Of a stretch of DNA of 64,000 nt, positions 33,725 through 44,625 are shown one piece after another. The DNA lies in the NCBI GenBank assembly GCA_014058105.1, contig JACGCM010000178.1, forward strand, positions 744,001-808,000, given 5' to 3'. Each line of letters opens with the position of its first letter. Position 1 is the first letter of the stretch. Position numbers and translations under genes: made by a program. Source of the stretch: Kingdonia uniflora. Its lineage: Eukaryota; Streptophyta; Magnoliopsida; Ranunculales; Circaeasteraceae. The notes under the pieces were generated by a model. The model saw only the letters and a program-made list of their open reading frames with translations. It was not told the DNA's origin and did not search any database.

Positions 33725-35158
33725 AAAAGAACGAAACCAAAAAAATTTGGGTGATCCAATATTAGATTAGGGCGCTTCAATTTAAAAACAAGTGGATATG
33801 TTTGTTTCAGGCGTCCCGAATCCCATTTCCGTTTTCTTTTTCTTCCATAGCATATCTAAATCAGAAACACTGATTTTACAACCTAAGAATTTGCTCGAAG
33901 ACCGGATTCCTTTACTTTATGATATTTTGATATTGTGAGGAAGAATAAGAGTATAGTTGGTGAGATTTGTAGGTGGAGTGACCTAGGAGTATTAATAATT
34001 TAGGATAATAGGAAAACAAAGATTAGTCACCAATATGGAGATTTCCTGTTAATTGACGTCAGTAAGATGGCCACAAACATCTATATTCTTATATAAAAGA
34101 TAAAACATTTCAAGGAAAAAAAGTTGTTCTCAGGGATCTCTCAAAAATTATAGTTCCTCGTAACATTCAATTACTAATTCTTAACGAGTCATTTCTTAAA
34201 AATTAAAGGGAAATTTTGCCACAATGGTTGAATTCAAAATTAAGTATAGTAAATTGAATTAAAGACTAGGATTTTCTTCCTCTAATGAAAAGCATGTTAG
34301 TCTTCAAGCGGAAGGATATACCACCTTCCTTTCTTGATCTCGCTTCTCATCCTTCTTTTAGGAGCCTTGATGTTTGCTTGGTTTCTTCCCGTGGAAGACT
34401 TGTTCATTAGATATCATTTTGGCATAGTTCCGACATGACTAGTAACTCGTTGTATGAACAAGCTATTGAACTATACAAATTTCCCATGGAAGGTAGCACA
34501 AATATTAGTGTAAATTTTATTCAAACTCTTATTAGAATGATCAATTATAATTGTAGTATAGAATTATAGACTTTTCCTTCAATCTTAAATTACCATCTTC
34601 AGCTTTCACAATAATCACAATATCCTGGCACTGTACCGACAAGGCTGAAAACCAATTGGGTTTTTGCTAAAGTACCCCATCCGGTTAGGTCTCATATGCC
34701 ATATTATCATCCTCAACCACATATCTTACCCAGTTAGGCCTTTGTCCAACTTTCATTATGCTATTGCAATGATGACATTGATCTCCGACAGTGATTCAAT
34801 CTTCAATGAAGGTTCGAAGATTAGAGTTTAGAGTTTAGAGTGGCAGTGTCTCTGGTTATAAGGAAATTTAGGGTTCTTGTGGGAGGACGAGAATTAGATG
34901 AAATGGGGCTTTGGAGAATCTACTGTTGGATCTGACGATGAGGAAGAGAAAGTTGATCTTTGTTTCGCAGTTTTGATTGAATGAGAGAAGAAGCGTTTGA
35001 CTCTTCAAATACACAAAATTTAGAGGCGACAAAAGCCATCATGGATATCGGAGTTTGAGGTTATTGACACAATAGATGATCAAAATGTGCGCCAACATCT
35101 TGGACAGGGTGTCCAATAAGAATTTATGGACTACGGTCTTGGCGAAACTGTGATTCTC
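33725..35158 (+). other. Interval without a recognised gene
   Basis: AT-rich sequence with no ORF of note. It contains a short run of GATTAGAGTTTAGAGTTTAGAG near 34820, probably low-complexity. I cannot assign it to any of the neighbouring elements. Confidence 0.5.
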
Positions 35159-35161
35159 TAA

Positions 35162-35585
35162 GAGCATCTCTAGCAGCAAGTTTGGGTTTGGGTTTGGGTT
35201 TGGGTTTAGGTTTGGGCTCTGACAAGTTGGCCCACAAAAACTTCAACTCAAACTCTACCCCTTCTAATAGTGAATGTTAGTTGTTTTTATTTAAATTTAG
35301 TCCACGGCGGTATTCTTTAGTCTGCGCAACTATTCATCACTTCTTACACATTAATAAAAAATCAATAAAAAATATTTAAACGCAGCGGTAATCAGAACAC
35401 TGCACAGTAATCAAAAGTACACCAAACTTTTTTTTTTGAGTTTGAGCTCCTTAAACTCAGTTTGGCTTTGACAGTGCCAAGTCACCCAACCCAAACCCAT
35501 TTTGTCATTGCTGGGAGGCCAAAAGTTTGGGTTTGAGTTTGAGTTGACAAACCCAACCAAAACTCAAACCCTGCAGGAGATGCTC
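35162..35585 (+). mobile_element. Tourist-like MITE (424 bp)
   Basis: Terminal inverted repeats GAGCATCTC(T)AGCAG at 35162 and CTGCAGGAGATGCTC ending at 35585, flanked by TAA at 35159-35161 and 35586-35588. A TAA/TWA duplication is the mark of PIF/Harbinger-derived Tourist MITEs. Subterminal GTTTGGGTTTGGG repeats at 35180-35215 are answered by AACCCAAACCC and GTTTGGGTTTGAG at 35490-35560, so much of the element can fold on itself. No coding capacity. Confidence 0.85.
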
Positions 35586-35619
35586 TAAACATATTGATGG
35601 TTAGGACACTGAGTTTAAT

Positions 35620-35862
35620 TCGCTAGTTAGAAAGGCATCAGTGGACTTGGAAAATGGCAAAGTCTTTAAGGTTCCTTTCTTTGCTTGTGTTTATCACATT
35701 TGGATGGAAAGAATATCAAGGCATTTCCAGAATATTATTACTCCAGCTGAGGTAATATTTAAAAGAGTTATATTTAAGTCCTCCTTCAAATGTTGCACAT
35801 CACATTTCAAGTTTCATCCGAGACCTGAATCAATCTCAGCTTTAAGAGATTAGGGTCTGAAT
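35620..35862 (+). pseudogene. L1-type LINE ORF2 C-terminal fragment
   Basis: An open stretch reads FFACVYHIWMERISRHFQNI, then PAEVIFKRVIF. This is the ending of the zf-RVT region of plant L1-like elements (pattern A-x-x-Y-x-I-W-x-E-R-N-x-R-x-F). Only about 70 codons remain, with a stop just upstream (HIDG*). 5'-truncated LINE copies are common. Confidence 0.6.
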
Positions 35863-36069
35863 CCCACTCATAAATCAACCCAAAATCATAAAATTGATAC
35901 AATGGATGAAGGAATGGAAGCATCAAATTATCTTAAATGTGGATGGTTGTGTCAAAGAAAATTGAAGAACCTATGGAAAAATCTATAGGCTTCCTAAGGG
36001 TTTCCTTACTACTGCTTTTAATAGGAAAACAACTAAAGACTATGATATTCGATTTTTATAGGTAAAGGC

Positions 36070-37101
36070 TGAAATATTCATATTTGGAGTTTGTTTCATT
36101 CCGTGTCTAGAATATGTCTTAGCACTACCTCGTGGTTACTTGTCGTCAGAGATTGCACATGGAGCGACTACAGCTGGACTGGCACTGAACATGTATGTGG
36201 GTTTGTACCTCTTCGCTTAAAAATATCAAGCCCTTAATATTTAACAAAAGGTCATAAAGGAAGTGATTTCTTATGGAGAAAAAAGTATATGCTCGAACAG
36301 GCTTTTGTTCTGCTCGAATAGACTCTGTTCGAACGGGTTACTCATAACTGTTTCTTCGAATAGGGCTTTTGCTCTATTCAAATAGACTATGTTCGAATAA
36401 ATTTTTTCTTTGTTCGAATAGGTTACTCAAAACTTTGCTTCTTCGAATATGTTCTTGGTTCTGTTCGAATAAAACATTGTTTGTTCGAACAGATAACTTC
36501 TCTGTTCGAACAGACTTTGGGTTTTTAGTTTTCGAATAAAAGACATCCTATCTTATTTTACTTTTTAACTCTTCAAAAACTTAACTTTCTAGGGATTGAG
36601 ATTTTAGAGAGAAGAGAGATTTTAACGATCAATTCAATGCGAAGTAAAACTCAAATTAAATCAATTGAAGAATTTAAAAACCTAATCATTAATTTGAAAG
36701 GCATGTGAGTTTCAAGTTTGGATGCTTTGACGGGAGATTGAAGCAAGGAGTTGCTAGAACGATAAATCAATTGCAAAGAGCTTGATTAGAAGATAGGTAA
36801 CCACGAGATGTGTTTATCGAGTTTGTAAGTTATTGAACTCTTATAATTTTGTTTCAATATTGGATTGTTTAGTTGCCAGGCGATTCGGCAGCGACCTGTG
36901 GGCATTTCTCATGAGAATGGTTTCCCACAAGGTTTAAATTGCTTGTTCTTATAGTTAATTTACATTGGCTTGTTGTCACTAGAACATTGGATCAACTTGA
37001 ATTGGGCTAGATTTAGACCCTTAATTCAAGATTTTTTGGACCTATTATTTTTTACCCAAAATTAATCAAAATTAGTTTGTCTCAAGTGATTATTTATTTC
37101 A
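36070..37101 (+). repeat. 5' LTR of the Sirevirus-type element
   Basis: Starts TGAAATATTCATATTTGGAG and ends TATTTATTTCA; repeats at 46322-47340. The middle (36290-36530) is packed with TTCGAATAG/TTCGAACAG words (about 12 copies), a palindrome-centred motif array. Direct comparison shows substitutions and indels between the two LTRs, for example several array copies missing in the right LTR. Confidence 0.92.
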
Positions 37102-37102
37102 A

Positions 37103-37116
37103 TTGGTATCAGTGCG
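37103..37116 (+). other. Primer-binding site (Met-type)
   Basis: TTGGTATCAGTGCG right after the 5' LTR. It matches the initiator-Met tRNA primer site (TGGTATCAGAGC) with one or two changes. Confidence 0.8.
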
Positions 37117-37174
37117 GTTACGCTTCAAGGATTAACAACATGAGCGTGGATCCTAACTTGATTGCTTGAAAATA

Positions 37175-38375
37175 ATGGATTCTAAGAAGTTTAGAGGTCC
37201 TGTTAATCGTTCTTCACTCATCGATGGCAAAGATTATCCATACTGGAAAGCCCAAATGGTTTCTTTCTTACAATCAATCAGGGAAGATGTATGAATTTCT
37301 ATTGAGGATGGATGAAAATAACCAACCGTGATGCAAGGTGCACCAGGTAGTGCTATAGAGGTCCTTCAACCAAGAAAAAAATTGTCAATGGAAGAAAAGG
37401 ATGTTGTCGGTTATAACTTTAAAGGCCGCAATACTATCTTTATTGTTGTGAGTCAAAGTGAGTTTCGACATATTTATGCTTGTACCACTTCAAAAGAGGC
37501 TTGGAACATTCTAGACCAAACTCATGAAGGTGATGAAACATCTAAAGAAAGTAAGCTCAAAATGCTTACTTTGCAATTTGAGAATATTTGAATGAGTGAA
37601 AATGAACCTTTTGATGAATTCTATGAGAGACTAAGTAATATTTCAAATGCTAGTACCGCATTAGAAGCCCCTTATTCTAATGTCCAAATTGTTCGCAAAG
37701 TTCTAAGATCTCTTCCTAAGAGCTTTAGATCATGAGCTTGTAAAGCTCATGATCTTATAAAGCTCATCATCATTATTGGTCTGATGAAAATAATGACCAA
37801 AGCTTTATATGACCAGATAAGCACATCTTGACCAGATAAACACATCTGGGCTATTTTGGAAGCTTCTAATGACCAATAATGACCAGATATATTAGCCAGA
37901 AAGTTGTAAGCTTTTGAACTCGAGATGAAAATGGAAAACCTTGAGAAGAACAAGAGTGTTGCTTTTAAATCTTCATCTTACTCTTCTTTTTCTAAGGGTA
38001 CCAAAGAGGTTGATCACTCATATATCTTAGATGATGATGAATATTCAGATATAAATTCATCAATTGCTCTTATTAGCCAACAATTTCAAAAAATCTTATA
38101 AAAATGTCAATTTTAAAAACAAGGGCAATCGATGAACTATAAACCACGACCTCATGATCGGGTTAAATCTTATAATCGGCAGACCAATAATGACACTGAC
38201 CTAAGTCAATTTGAATGTTATAAGTATCACAAGTTTGTTTATTATGCTCACAGTTGTCCTAATAAGAAATCTGGAACTAATCACAAAGCTTTGAACATTA
38301 GTGTTACTTGGGATGATAGTGTTGATGAAAATAATAATAATAAGAATCATCCCCAAGTAGTTGAGAATGGTTAAT
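37175..38375 (+). pseudogene. gag (Sirevirus-type element)
   Basis: Opens MDSKKFRGPVNRSSLIDGKD and YPYWKAQMVSFLQSIREDV, the copia gag N-terminus. The capsid-like core follows: TSKEAWNILDQTHEGDE, SKLKMLTLQFENI, PFDEFYERLSNI, IVRKVLRSLPKSF. The tail has FECYKYHKFVYYAHSCPNKK, a CX2CX4HX4C zinc knuckle in which the second Cys and the His are replaced by Tyr. At least five stops. A short duplicated segment (AAGCTCATGATCTTATAAAGC and TGACCAGATAAGCACATC repeats at 37730-37890) disturbs the region before the tail. Confidence 0.85.
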
Positions 38376-38380
38376 ATTGT

Positions 38381-39060
38381 GTGTATCCTACTTTTCTAAA
38401 GTGTAGTAATGAGAACTCTGACGTTTTTGAACTTGAGAATTCTATTGAAAATCAATGTGATCATGAAAAAAATGAGTTTGAGGACCGGAATCTTGAATTC
38501 TTGTATGCTCAAACTTTTGCTAAGTGTATTAAACTTGGTAAACATAATAAAGTCTTAAAAGGCCAAGTTAATACACTCACGCCTTAAAAGCTGAGAATAC
38601 AAGTCATGAGATAGAAATGCTTAAAGATGAGAAACAAGGTATGATTTTAGAAAAAGGAGTTCATGATGCGAATGAGATAATAAAATCAAGTTTTGACAAA
38701 CTACATGCGGCCAAGCTTTATTAAGTTTTATCTCTGCAGAAACTTGAATTTTTTTGTCATGGAGCTAAAAATATTAAGAGGATGTTATGTATGGGAAAGA
38801 CAGATACTGAAAAAAGCGGTCTAGGATATGATAAACATTTCTCTAATGCCAAAACTTCTTAAGTCATAAAATTTGTCAAACCAATTGCTACTACATCATT
38901 GCCCAAACATAATATAATATCCTCTACTTGTAATCAAGCCAAAAGGTTCTCATACTCTCAGATTTATTATTGTGGATTATGTGGTAGAAAGGGTCATATT
39001 GCGTCTTATTATAGATTTGTTGGACCCTATCAACCATATGCTCAACCATTCAATAAACAA
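38381..39060 (+). pseudogene. gag-pol linker with second zinc-knuckle relic
   Basis: Reads a Glu/Asn-rich coiled-coil-like segment (SNENSDVFELENSIENQCDH, LEFLYAQTFAKCIKLGKHNK) and then IYYCGLCGRKGHIASYYRF, which is the C-G-x-x-G-H-x-x-x-x-C knuckle preceding the protease in Sireviruses, with the last Cys changed to Tyr. Stops at 38367, 38585 and around 38720-38860. Confidence 0.7.
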
Positions 39061-39516
39061 AGATATAACTCAAATATGATTTCTACTAATTTGAAAAGTG
39101 AGAATTTTTCAAGATGGTTTGGACATGAAACTTTAGCTCGAAGGATTCTTCGAACCATTTGGGTGCAGAAGGCTGATTTGGCAGCTCAGATAAGGTGCAA
39201 TATTGCACTAACTGCTTTGAATACCTTCAAGTCTGTTCAGTGGTATATGGATAGTGGATGTTCTCATCATATGACTGGTGATGAGTCCAAGCTGAGTTAC
39301 CTAGAGGACATTCAGGGTGGCGATGTTACTTTTGGTGATGGGAGCATATCTCATGTGGTGGGAAAGGGTAAGGCTGATGGACTTGGTACTCCGACAATAT
39401 ATAATGTTCTTTTGGCTAAGGGGTTGGAAGAAAATCTTCTTTGTGTCAGTCAGTTATATGATACAGACCACACTATTACTTTTTCTAAAGAAGGTTGTGA
39501 TGTATTAAATTCCTAA
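39061..39516 (+). pseudogene. Aspartic protease (Sirevirus-type element)
   Basis: The active-site block WYMDSGCSHHMTGD, the flap-side GGDVTFGDGSISHVVGKGK and NVLLAKGLEENLLCVSQLYD match the copia protease from start to end. The open frame continues from 38899, so this is the best-preserved domain of the element and the catalytic Asp is retained. A stop at 39514 (TAA in place of CAA after LNS) separates it from the integrase. Confidence 0.88.
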
Positions 39517-39597
39517 GGACAACGTGTGATGTATGCTGCTAGAACTGCTGACAACTGTTATACTATTTAACAAGAAGCTCTACTGTGTAACAAGCTA

Positions 39598-40440
39598 AAC
39601 TGAGTGATGTGGATTTGTGGCATAAAAGGTTGGGACACATTAACTTCAATGATTTGTCCAAGATTACAAGCAAAGAGCTATCGGGGGAGTTCTAAAGTAG
39701 GGAAGATTAACTAATGTTGTGTGTGGTCCATGTCAAATTGGCAAGCAAATCAAGAGTTCTCACAAGAAGGCTAACAATATTGCTACTACACGGATTCTTG
39801 AACTAGTACACATGGATTTGATGGGTCCAATCAGAACTGCATCTTTGGGTTGTAAACGATATATTTTTGTAATAGTGAATGATTTCTCTCATTATTCTTG
39901 GATAGCCCTGCTGAGAGAAAAGTCTAATACATTTAAAGAATTCTATACTATATCGCTTTGAATTCAAAATGAGAAAGATTGCTCTATCAACAAAATTTGA
40001 ACTGATCATGGATACTGGAGTAATCGAGTACTGCATTTCTAACGGAATTAAACATGATTTTTTTGCTCCAATCATGCCACAACAAAATGGGGTTCTAGAA
40101 CGAAAGAATAGAGTTCTTCAAAAATGAGACTGGTCTTACTTCATAGCAAAGATATTCCTACACACTTTTGGAGGGAGGCCATTCATACCACGTATTATAC
40201 TATCAATAGGGTGTATCTTCGCCCACTTACGTTAAACATGCCTTATGAAGTTTGGTTTGGAAAGAAGCCGAATGTAAATTACTTTCGAGTTTTTGGGAGT
40301 AAATGCTTTATATTTTGAGATCGAGAAAGTATTGGGAAATTTGATTCTAGAAATGATAAGGGTATTTTATTGGGCTATTCAACAAACAGTAGATCTTTTC
40401 GTGTCTACAATTCTAGGACCAAAGTGATGATGGAGTTAAG
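39598..40440 (+). pseudogene. Integrase (Sirevirus-type element)
   Basis: Pre-integrase zinc region (DLWHKRLGHINFNDLSKI, CGPCQIGKQIKSSHKK), core start LELVHMDLMGPI (first Asp), KRYIFVIVNDFSHYSWIALL, a degraded middle (TDHGYWSN) with frameshifts, then THFWREAIHTTYYTINRVYL, YEVWFGKKPNVNYFRVFGSK and GILLGYSTNSRSFRVYNSRT. The third acidic residue region (usually QQNGVxERKN) is readable at about 40080-40110 but out of frame. Confidence 0.87.
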
Positions 40441-40739
40441 TAATATGGTGGTGGATGATAGTTGCACTATTGGCTCTGCAGATGTTGGAGAAGAAGATGG
40501 TACAACAAAAAATATGGATACGCCAACTAGTGAGATTCTTGACATGACAACTACATCCAATGTTGGACCTCTTTTGCCTACTCCCCCACCCTCTCCAGCT
40601 CCTAGTGTACCACGACCTGGATGGTATCAAGTTTACAAGGATCACTCATAGGCCAATATTATCGAGGATGCTAGTTCTCATGTTTAAACTAGAAGCCAAA
40701 ACTATGAGATGGTGAATTACATTTGCTATGTTTCTCTGA

Positions 40740-41640
40740 TCGAACCCACAACTGTCAAGGAAGCTCTCTCAGATGAATATTGGTTTCATACAATATAAGA
40801 TGAGCTTTGCCTGTTTCAATGTCAAGATGTGTGTGATTTGGTTCCATGTCCTTCTAGTACGAATGTAATTGAAACTAAATGGATCTACAAGAACAAGTTT
40901 GATGAACTTGGGAACGTCATTAGAAACAAAGCTAGATTGGTTGCCCAAGGGTATAATCAAGTTAAAGGGTTTGACGTTGCCGAAACTTTTTCTTTTACTG
41001 CAAGGCTTGAGTCTATTAGCATACTTTTTGCCCTTGCTTGTAATCAATGGTTCAAGTTATATCAAATAGATATGAAGAGTGCTTTTCTGAATAGGCTCCT
41101 TGAGGAAGAAGTTTATGTGGCACAACCAAAAGGGTTTGAGGATCCTTATCATCCTGATCACGTTTTCTACTTGAAAAAGGTTCATTATGGTTTGAAGTAA
41201 GCTCTTCGAGCATGGTAAGAGAACCTTTCAAATTTTTACTTGGGTAAGGGATTTGTCCGAGGGGGAGCTGATATGATGCTGTTTATACAACGTAAGGGAG
41301 ATACAGTGCTCGTTGCTCAGGTATATGTAGATAATATTGTGTTTGGTTATACTTTGAATACATTAACCACTTCTTTTACTGCTTTAATGAAAAGTGAATT
41401 TGAAATGAAGATGGTTGGGGAACTAACATACTTCTTAGGTCTCCAAATACGTCAATTGGAGAAAGGGATATTTATCGCGCAATCCACGTATGCAAGGGAT
41501 CTTGTGATGAAGTTTGGACTTTCCTCTTAAAAGCATGCTCGGACTCCCATGAGTACCACAATGAAGTTAAATAAGGACACGGCAGGTAAGGATGTTGATC
41601 AAAAAATGTATAGAAGTATGAAAGGTAATTTTCTTATCTT
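40740..41640 (+). pseudogene. Reverse transcriptase (Sirevirus-type element)
   Basis: Reads ALSDEYWFHTI*DELCLFQC, NVIETKWIYKNKFDELGNVI, NKARLVAQGYNQ, ESISILFALA, LYQIDMKSAFLN, LEEEVYVAQPKGFEDP, then HYGLK*ALRAW, where the usual Q of GLKQAPRAW is TAA. Next comes VYVDNIVFG in which the catalytic YVDD is YVDN, then GELTYFLGLQI and GIFIAQSTYARDLVMKFGL. The YVDN change alone would abolish polymerase activity. Confidence 0.9.
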
Positions 41641-41789
41641 ACTACTACTAATCCTGATATTATGTTTAATCTCTTTATTTGTGCTAGCTATCAAGGTAGT
41701 CCTAAAGAGTCACATTAATAGGTTGTTAAGCGTATTATTCGTTATGTATGTGGGACTTCTGATTTTGGTTTATGGTACTCATATGACAC

Positions 41790-42265
41790 AACATCCGAGG
41801 TTATTGGTTATTTAGATACAGATTGGGCAGATAATGCAGATGATTGGAAAACCATTTCGGGAGGGTGCTACTATATTGAGAATAATCTTGTTGCATGGCA
41901 AAGCAAGAAAAAAATTGTATCTCTCAATCCAAAGCAGAGGCGGAATATATAGATGTATGGAGTTGTTACACTCAACTCATTTAGATGAAACAAATGTTGC
42001 ATGATTATGGAATAGTCAAGGGGATGATGTCAGTCTTTTGTGATAATACGAGTGCGATAAACATTTTAATGAACCCTGAATAACATTCTAGAACTGAGCA
42101 CATCGACATTCGCTTCCATTTTATCCGTGATCTTGTTGAGCGAAAGATCTTCATTGTTGAGTATGTCCCCACAGAGAGTCAGTTAGCCAATTTTTTTACC
42201 AAGCCATTAGATGCTCTGTCGTTTAAACTTTTAAGATGGTCAATCGGTGTTTGCTACATTGATTA
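41790..42265 (+). pseudogene. RNase H (Sirevirus-type element)
   Basis: Reads GYLDTDWADNADDWKTISGG (normally GYxDADWAG), CYYIENNLVAWQSKKK, then across frameshifts LWCDNTSAINI-like, EHIDIRFHFIRDL and LANFFTKPLDALSFKLLRW. The domain ends at the element's pol stop near 42265. Frame changes near 41920, 42030 and 42110. Confidence 0.82.
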
Positions 42266-43750
42266 GGTATATCTCTAACTTCCTCTATGCACTACATTTT
42301 TGTTAGAAAATTACCTTGATATATATTTTCTCATATGTGATTTGTGGTTTAGTGTTTGAAAAATTAAATATGGTCTTACTTAGGATATTTTTTCATGACA
42401 GTCAACTAGTTCCATGTTTAAAATGGATAGGCAATCATTGACAAAATACTTTAAGATACCTGTAGAAACTTCATACCTAATAATATGTGAGGAACTGGCT
42501 TTTTTACAAGCTTTGAGTGTTATTTCATAAATTCTTTCCAAATTCAGTATTTTTTTTTACCTCATTTTTTATAATCAATTGTCAATGGTAACTTTAAGTT
42601 CAAGTTAGTCTAATAGAACATTCCCTATACTTGATTCGAGACAAAATAGATACTATGTGAGACCGAAGATATGATAATAAGCTTTTTAGTGTTACACCAT
42701 TTTTAGCCTTGGTCTATGCTTACCCAAATTTTTATCCATTTACAACCCTTTTGTGCCTTAAAATATATCATTCATTTTATATCCAACTCCTTTTGACCCA
42801 TTTGTTCTAAGACTTTTCAGTAAAAAAAAGGGGTGGGGGAAGGAGTGAAACCATGTAGTTTAGTGGTGGAGATGAATATAAGAGGAGGGTATTTCCAATG
42901 ATTTTATGGTACATCTATATAATTTTGTCTAGAAACAATATATTCTATATGTACTCGTTAAAAGAAAATAATGAAGGGAGGTGAACACAATGAAGAAAGA
43001 GAAAAAGTACTTTATTCAATGTGTCATCAATAAAGGGAAAGAATGATGGGATGTGTACTAAATAAAGAGACGGAATGACGGGAGGTGAACTTAATTTGAA
43101 GAAAGAGGGGGTGAAAGTGTAAACTATAGTCTCAGAATGCCAGTAAAACATCTACTCTGTCATGTCCCTTCCCTTGCCTACATTATGACCTTTTCAAGAC
43201 GTGTTTGATCTTGAGTTTAGCACCGTCAGTTTAGTGGAGATGAGAGATATGGAGTCTATGTTAATTAACTTGACACCTTTAATGACAATTGATTTCCTGT
43301 CTATGAGATATTTCAGCTCACATTGCACCACTTGTTTGATGAAATATGAAGCATTCGTTGCATATTGTTCATATTCATATATTTACACAGAGTGTTTGCT
43401 AGTCAATTCTCAGTGATTTTAAGTAACCACCATGAGAGGCCTAAGTTGAAACAACTTTCCAACATAGTTATTTATTTTTAATTGCTTACTCTGTTAACTG
43501 GATGTTACTGTTTTAGGTTCACTGTGCACACACACACACTGAGTAGGTTCCTATACTGAGTTGCTTTAATACTGAAGAGAGTTCCATTCTAACATTCATA
43601 TACATAGTGACTTCATTTTTTTGTGGTGTATACAGGGGGAGTAGTTTGTATTTTGATTTATTTTTATTTCACTTTTGACTCTTTTTCAAAATTAAAAAAA
43701 AAAAAACTTAGTTTTCATTCTAGGTTTTTTTTGTTTTGTTTGTGTTGTCT
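42266..43750 (+). other. Post-pol region of the Sirevirus-type element, non-coding part
   Basis: AT-rich; only short ORFs. Contains GTGAAC/AAGGGAGGTGAAC-like repeats at 42975-43100 and a CACACACACACAC run near 43528. No domain recognised. Post-pol spacers of this kind are usual in Sireviruses. Confidence 0.6.
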
Positions 43751-43756
43751 GACTGT

Positions 43757-43875
43757 TTTTGTTCGAATATACCTTCTGTGTATTGGAATAGACTTTTTCA
43801 TATTCGAATACAAAATTTTGTAATCGAATACTCTACACAGACGCCTGTTTCTTCGAACAGACCTGCTCGAATAAA
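43757..43875 (+). promoter_or_regulatory. Internal TTCGAATAG array upstream of the extra ORF
   Basis: Contains TTCGAATAT, ATTCGAATAC, ATCGAATACTC, TTCTTCGAACAGAC and TGCTCGAATAAAG in about 110 bp. The same word family fills 36290-36530 and 46540-46760 of the LTRs. It lies directly before a CT-rich leader, suggesting an LTR-like regulatory segment reused inside the element. Confidence 0.45.
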
Positions 43876-44147
43876 GTTTTGGAGTTTATTTTTTTTAAAA
43901 CAAAATATACACCACCATTTTTTTTTCTCTCTCTTTCTCATACCGACTCGAGTCCCCCTCTTTCTTCTATGATTCTCCTCTCTCTCACTCGCTCGAATTT
44001 GTTCACGATTGGAAAGTTTTCTGTGTTTGATCTTTCCATTACTTCTCCACTTCCAATTTGAAGCTTGGCATTCAAATTTTGTGGTTTGATCTCGGCAGTT
44101 TCACCCTAGGGTGTCTTGGAATAACTCTCTCTTCCATCCTCGCATTG

Positions 44148-44525
44148 GTAAGCATTATTCTGATATCTCTCCTTCGATATTTGTGCTCAATGTTTTTGTC
44201 TCTTCTTCTTATTGCGACTGTAGGTTCTGTGTTGAAATTGGTGCTTGGTATTTGAACTGTTGATTAGTGCTTGTTGATTTAATGGTTTGTGATTGTTGGG
44301 TTTGTGCTTGTTGGAGAATTGGGGTATTGTTGGATTTATGGAAGTATATTCTTGTTTCTTGCAGGCGTTGGGTTGGTTTGTGGATGATTCCTAGTTGGTT
44401 TATGTTGCTTGTGATTGGGTTTTACAGGAAGTGTTAGTTTGGATTGTGTTTTTGCCAATTGGATATGTGTTTATTTGGTGTGAATTGACAGTGATTTGCG
44501 GTGGTGGTTGTTTTCATTTTTGCAG
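44148..44525 (+). other. Probable intron in the leader of the extra ORF
   Basis: Donor ATTG/GTAAGC at 44148 and acceptor TTTTTGCAG at 44525. T-rich and otherwise ORF-free, 378 nt. It follows a leader with CTCTCTCTTTCT (43922-44000) and precedes the coding relic that starts near 44560. Confidence 0.4.
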
Positions 44526-44625
44526 GTTGGGTACTTTCTCTCTATAACGACAAGAGAAAAACGTACAAGATTATAGTCACCCGCTCTAAGAGCTGCGACC
44601 AAGAGAGGTCGGGCGGCAGATGGCG

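Noticed and set aside
35180..35215. Interstitial telomere repeat
   Set aside because: The unit is GTTTGG/GGTTTG, not the plant telomere TTTAGGG, and the stretch lies within a MITE with terminal inverted repeats.
43879..44255. Hydrophobic ORFs (Phe/Leu-rich) as a membrane or envelope protein
   Set aside because: They come from T-rich leader and intron sequence (CTCTCTTT, TTTTTTT) upstream of the extra ORF. The hydrophobicity is a by-product of poly-T codons.
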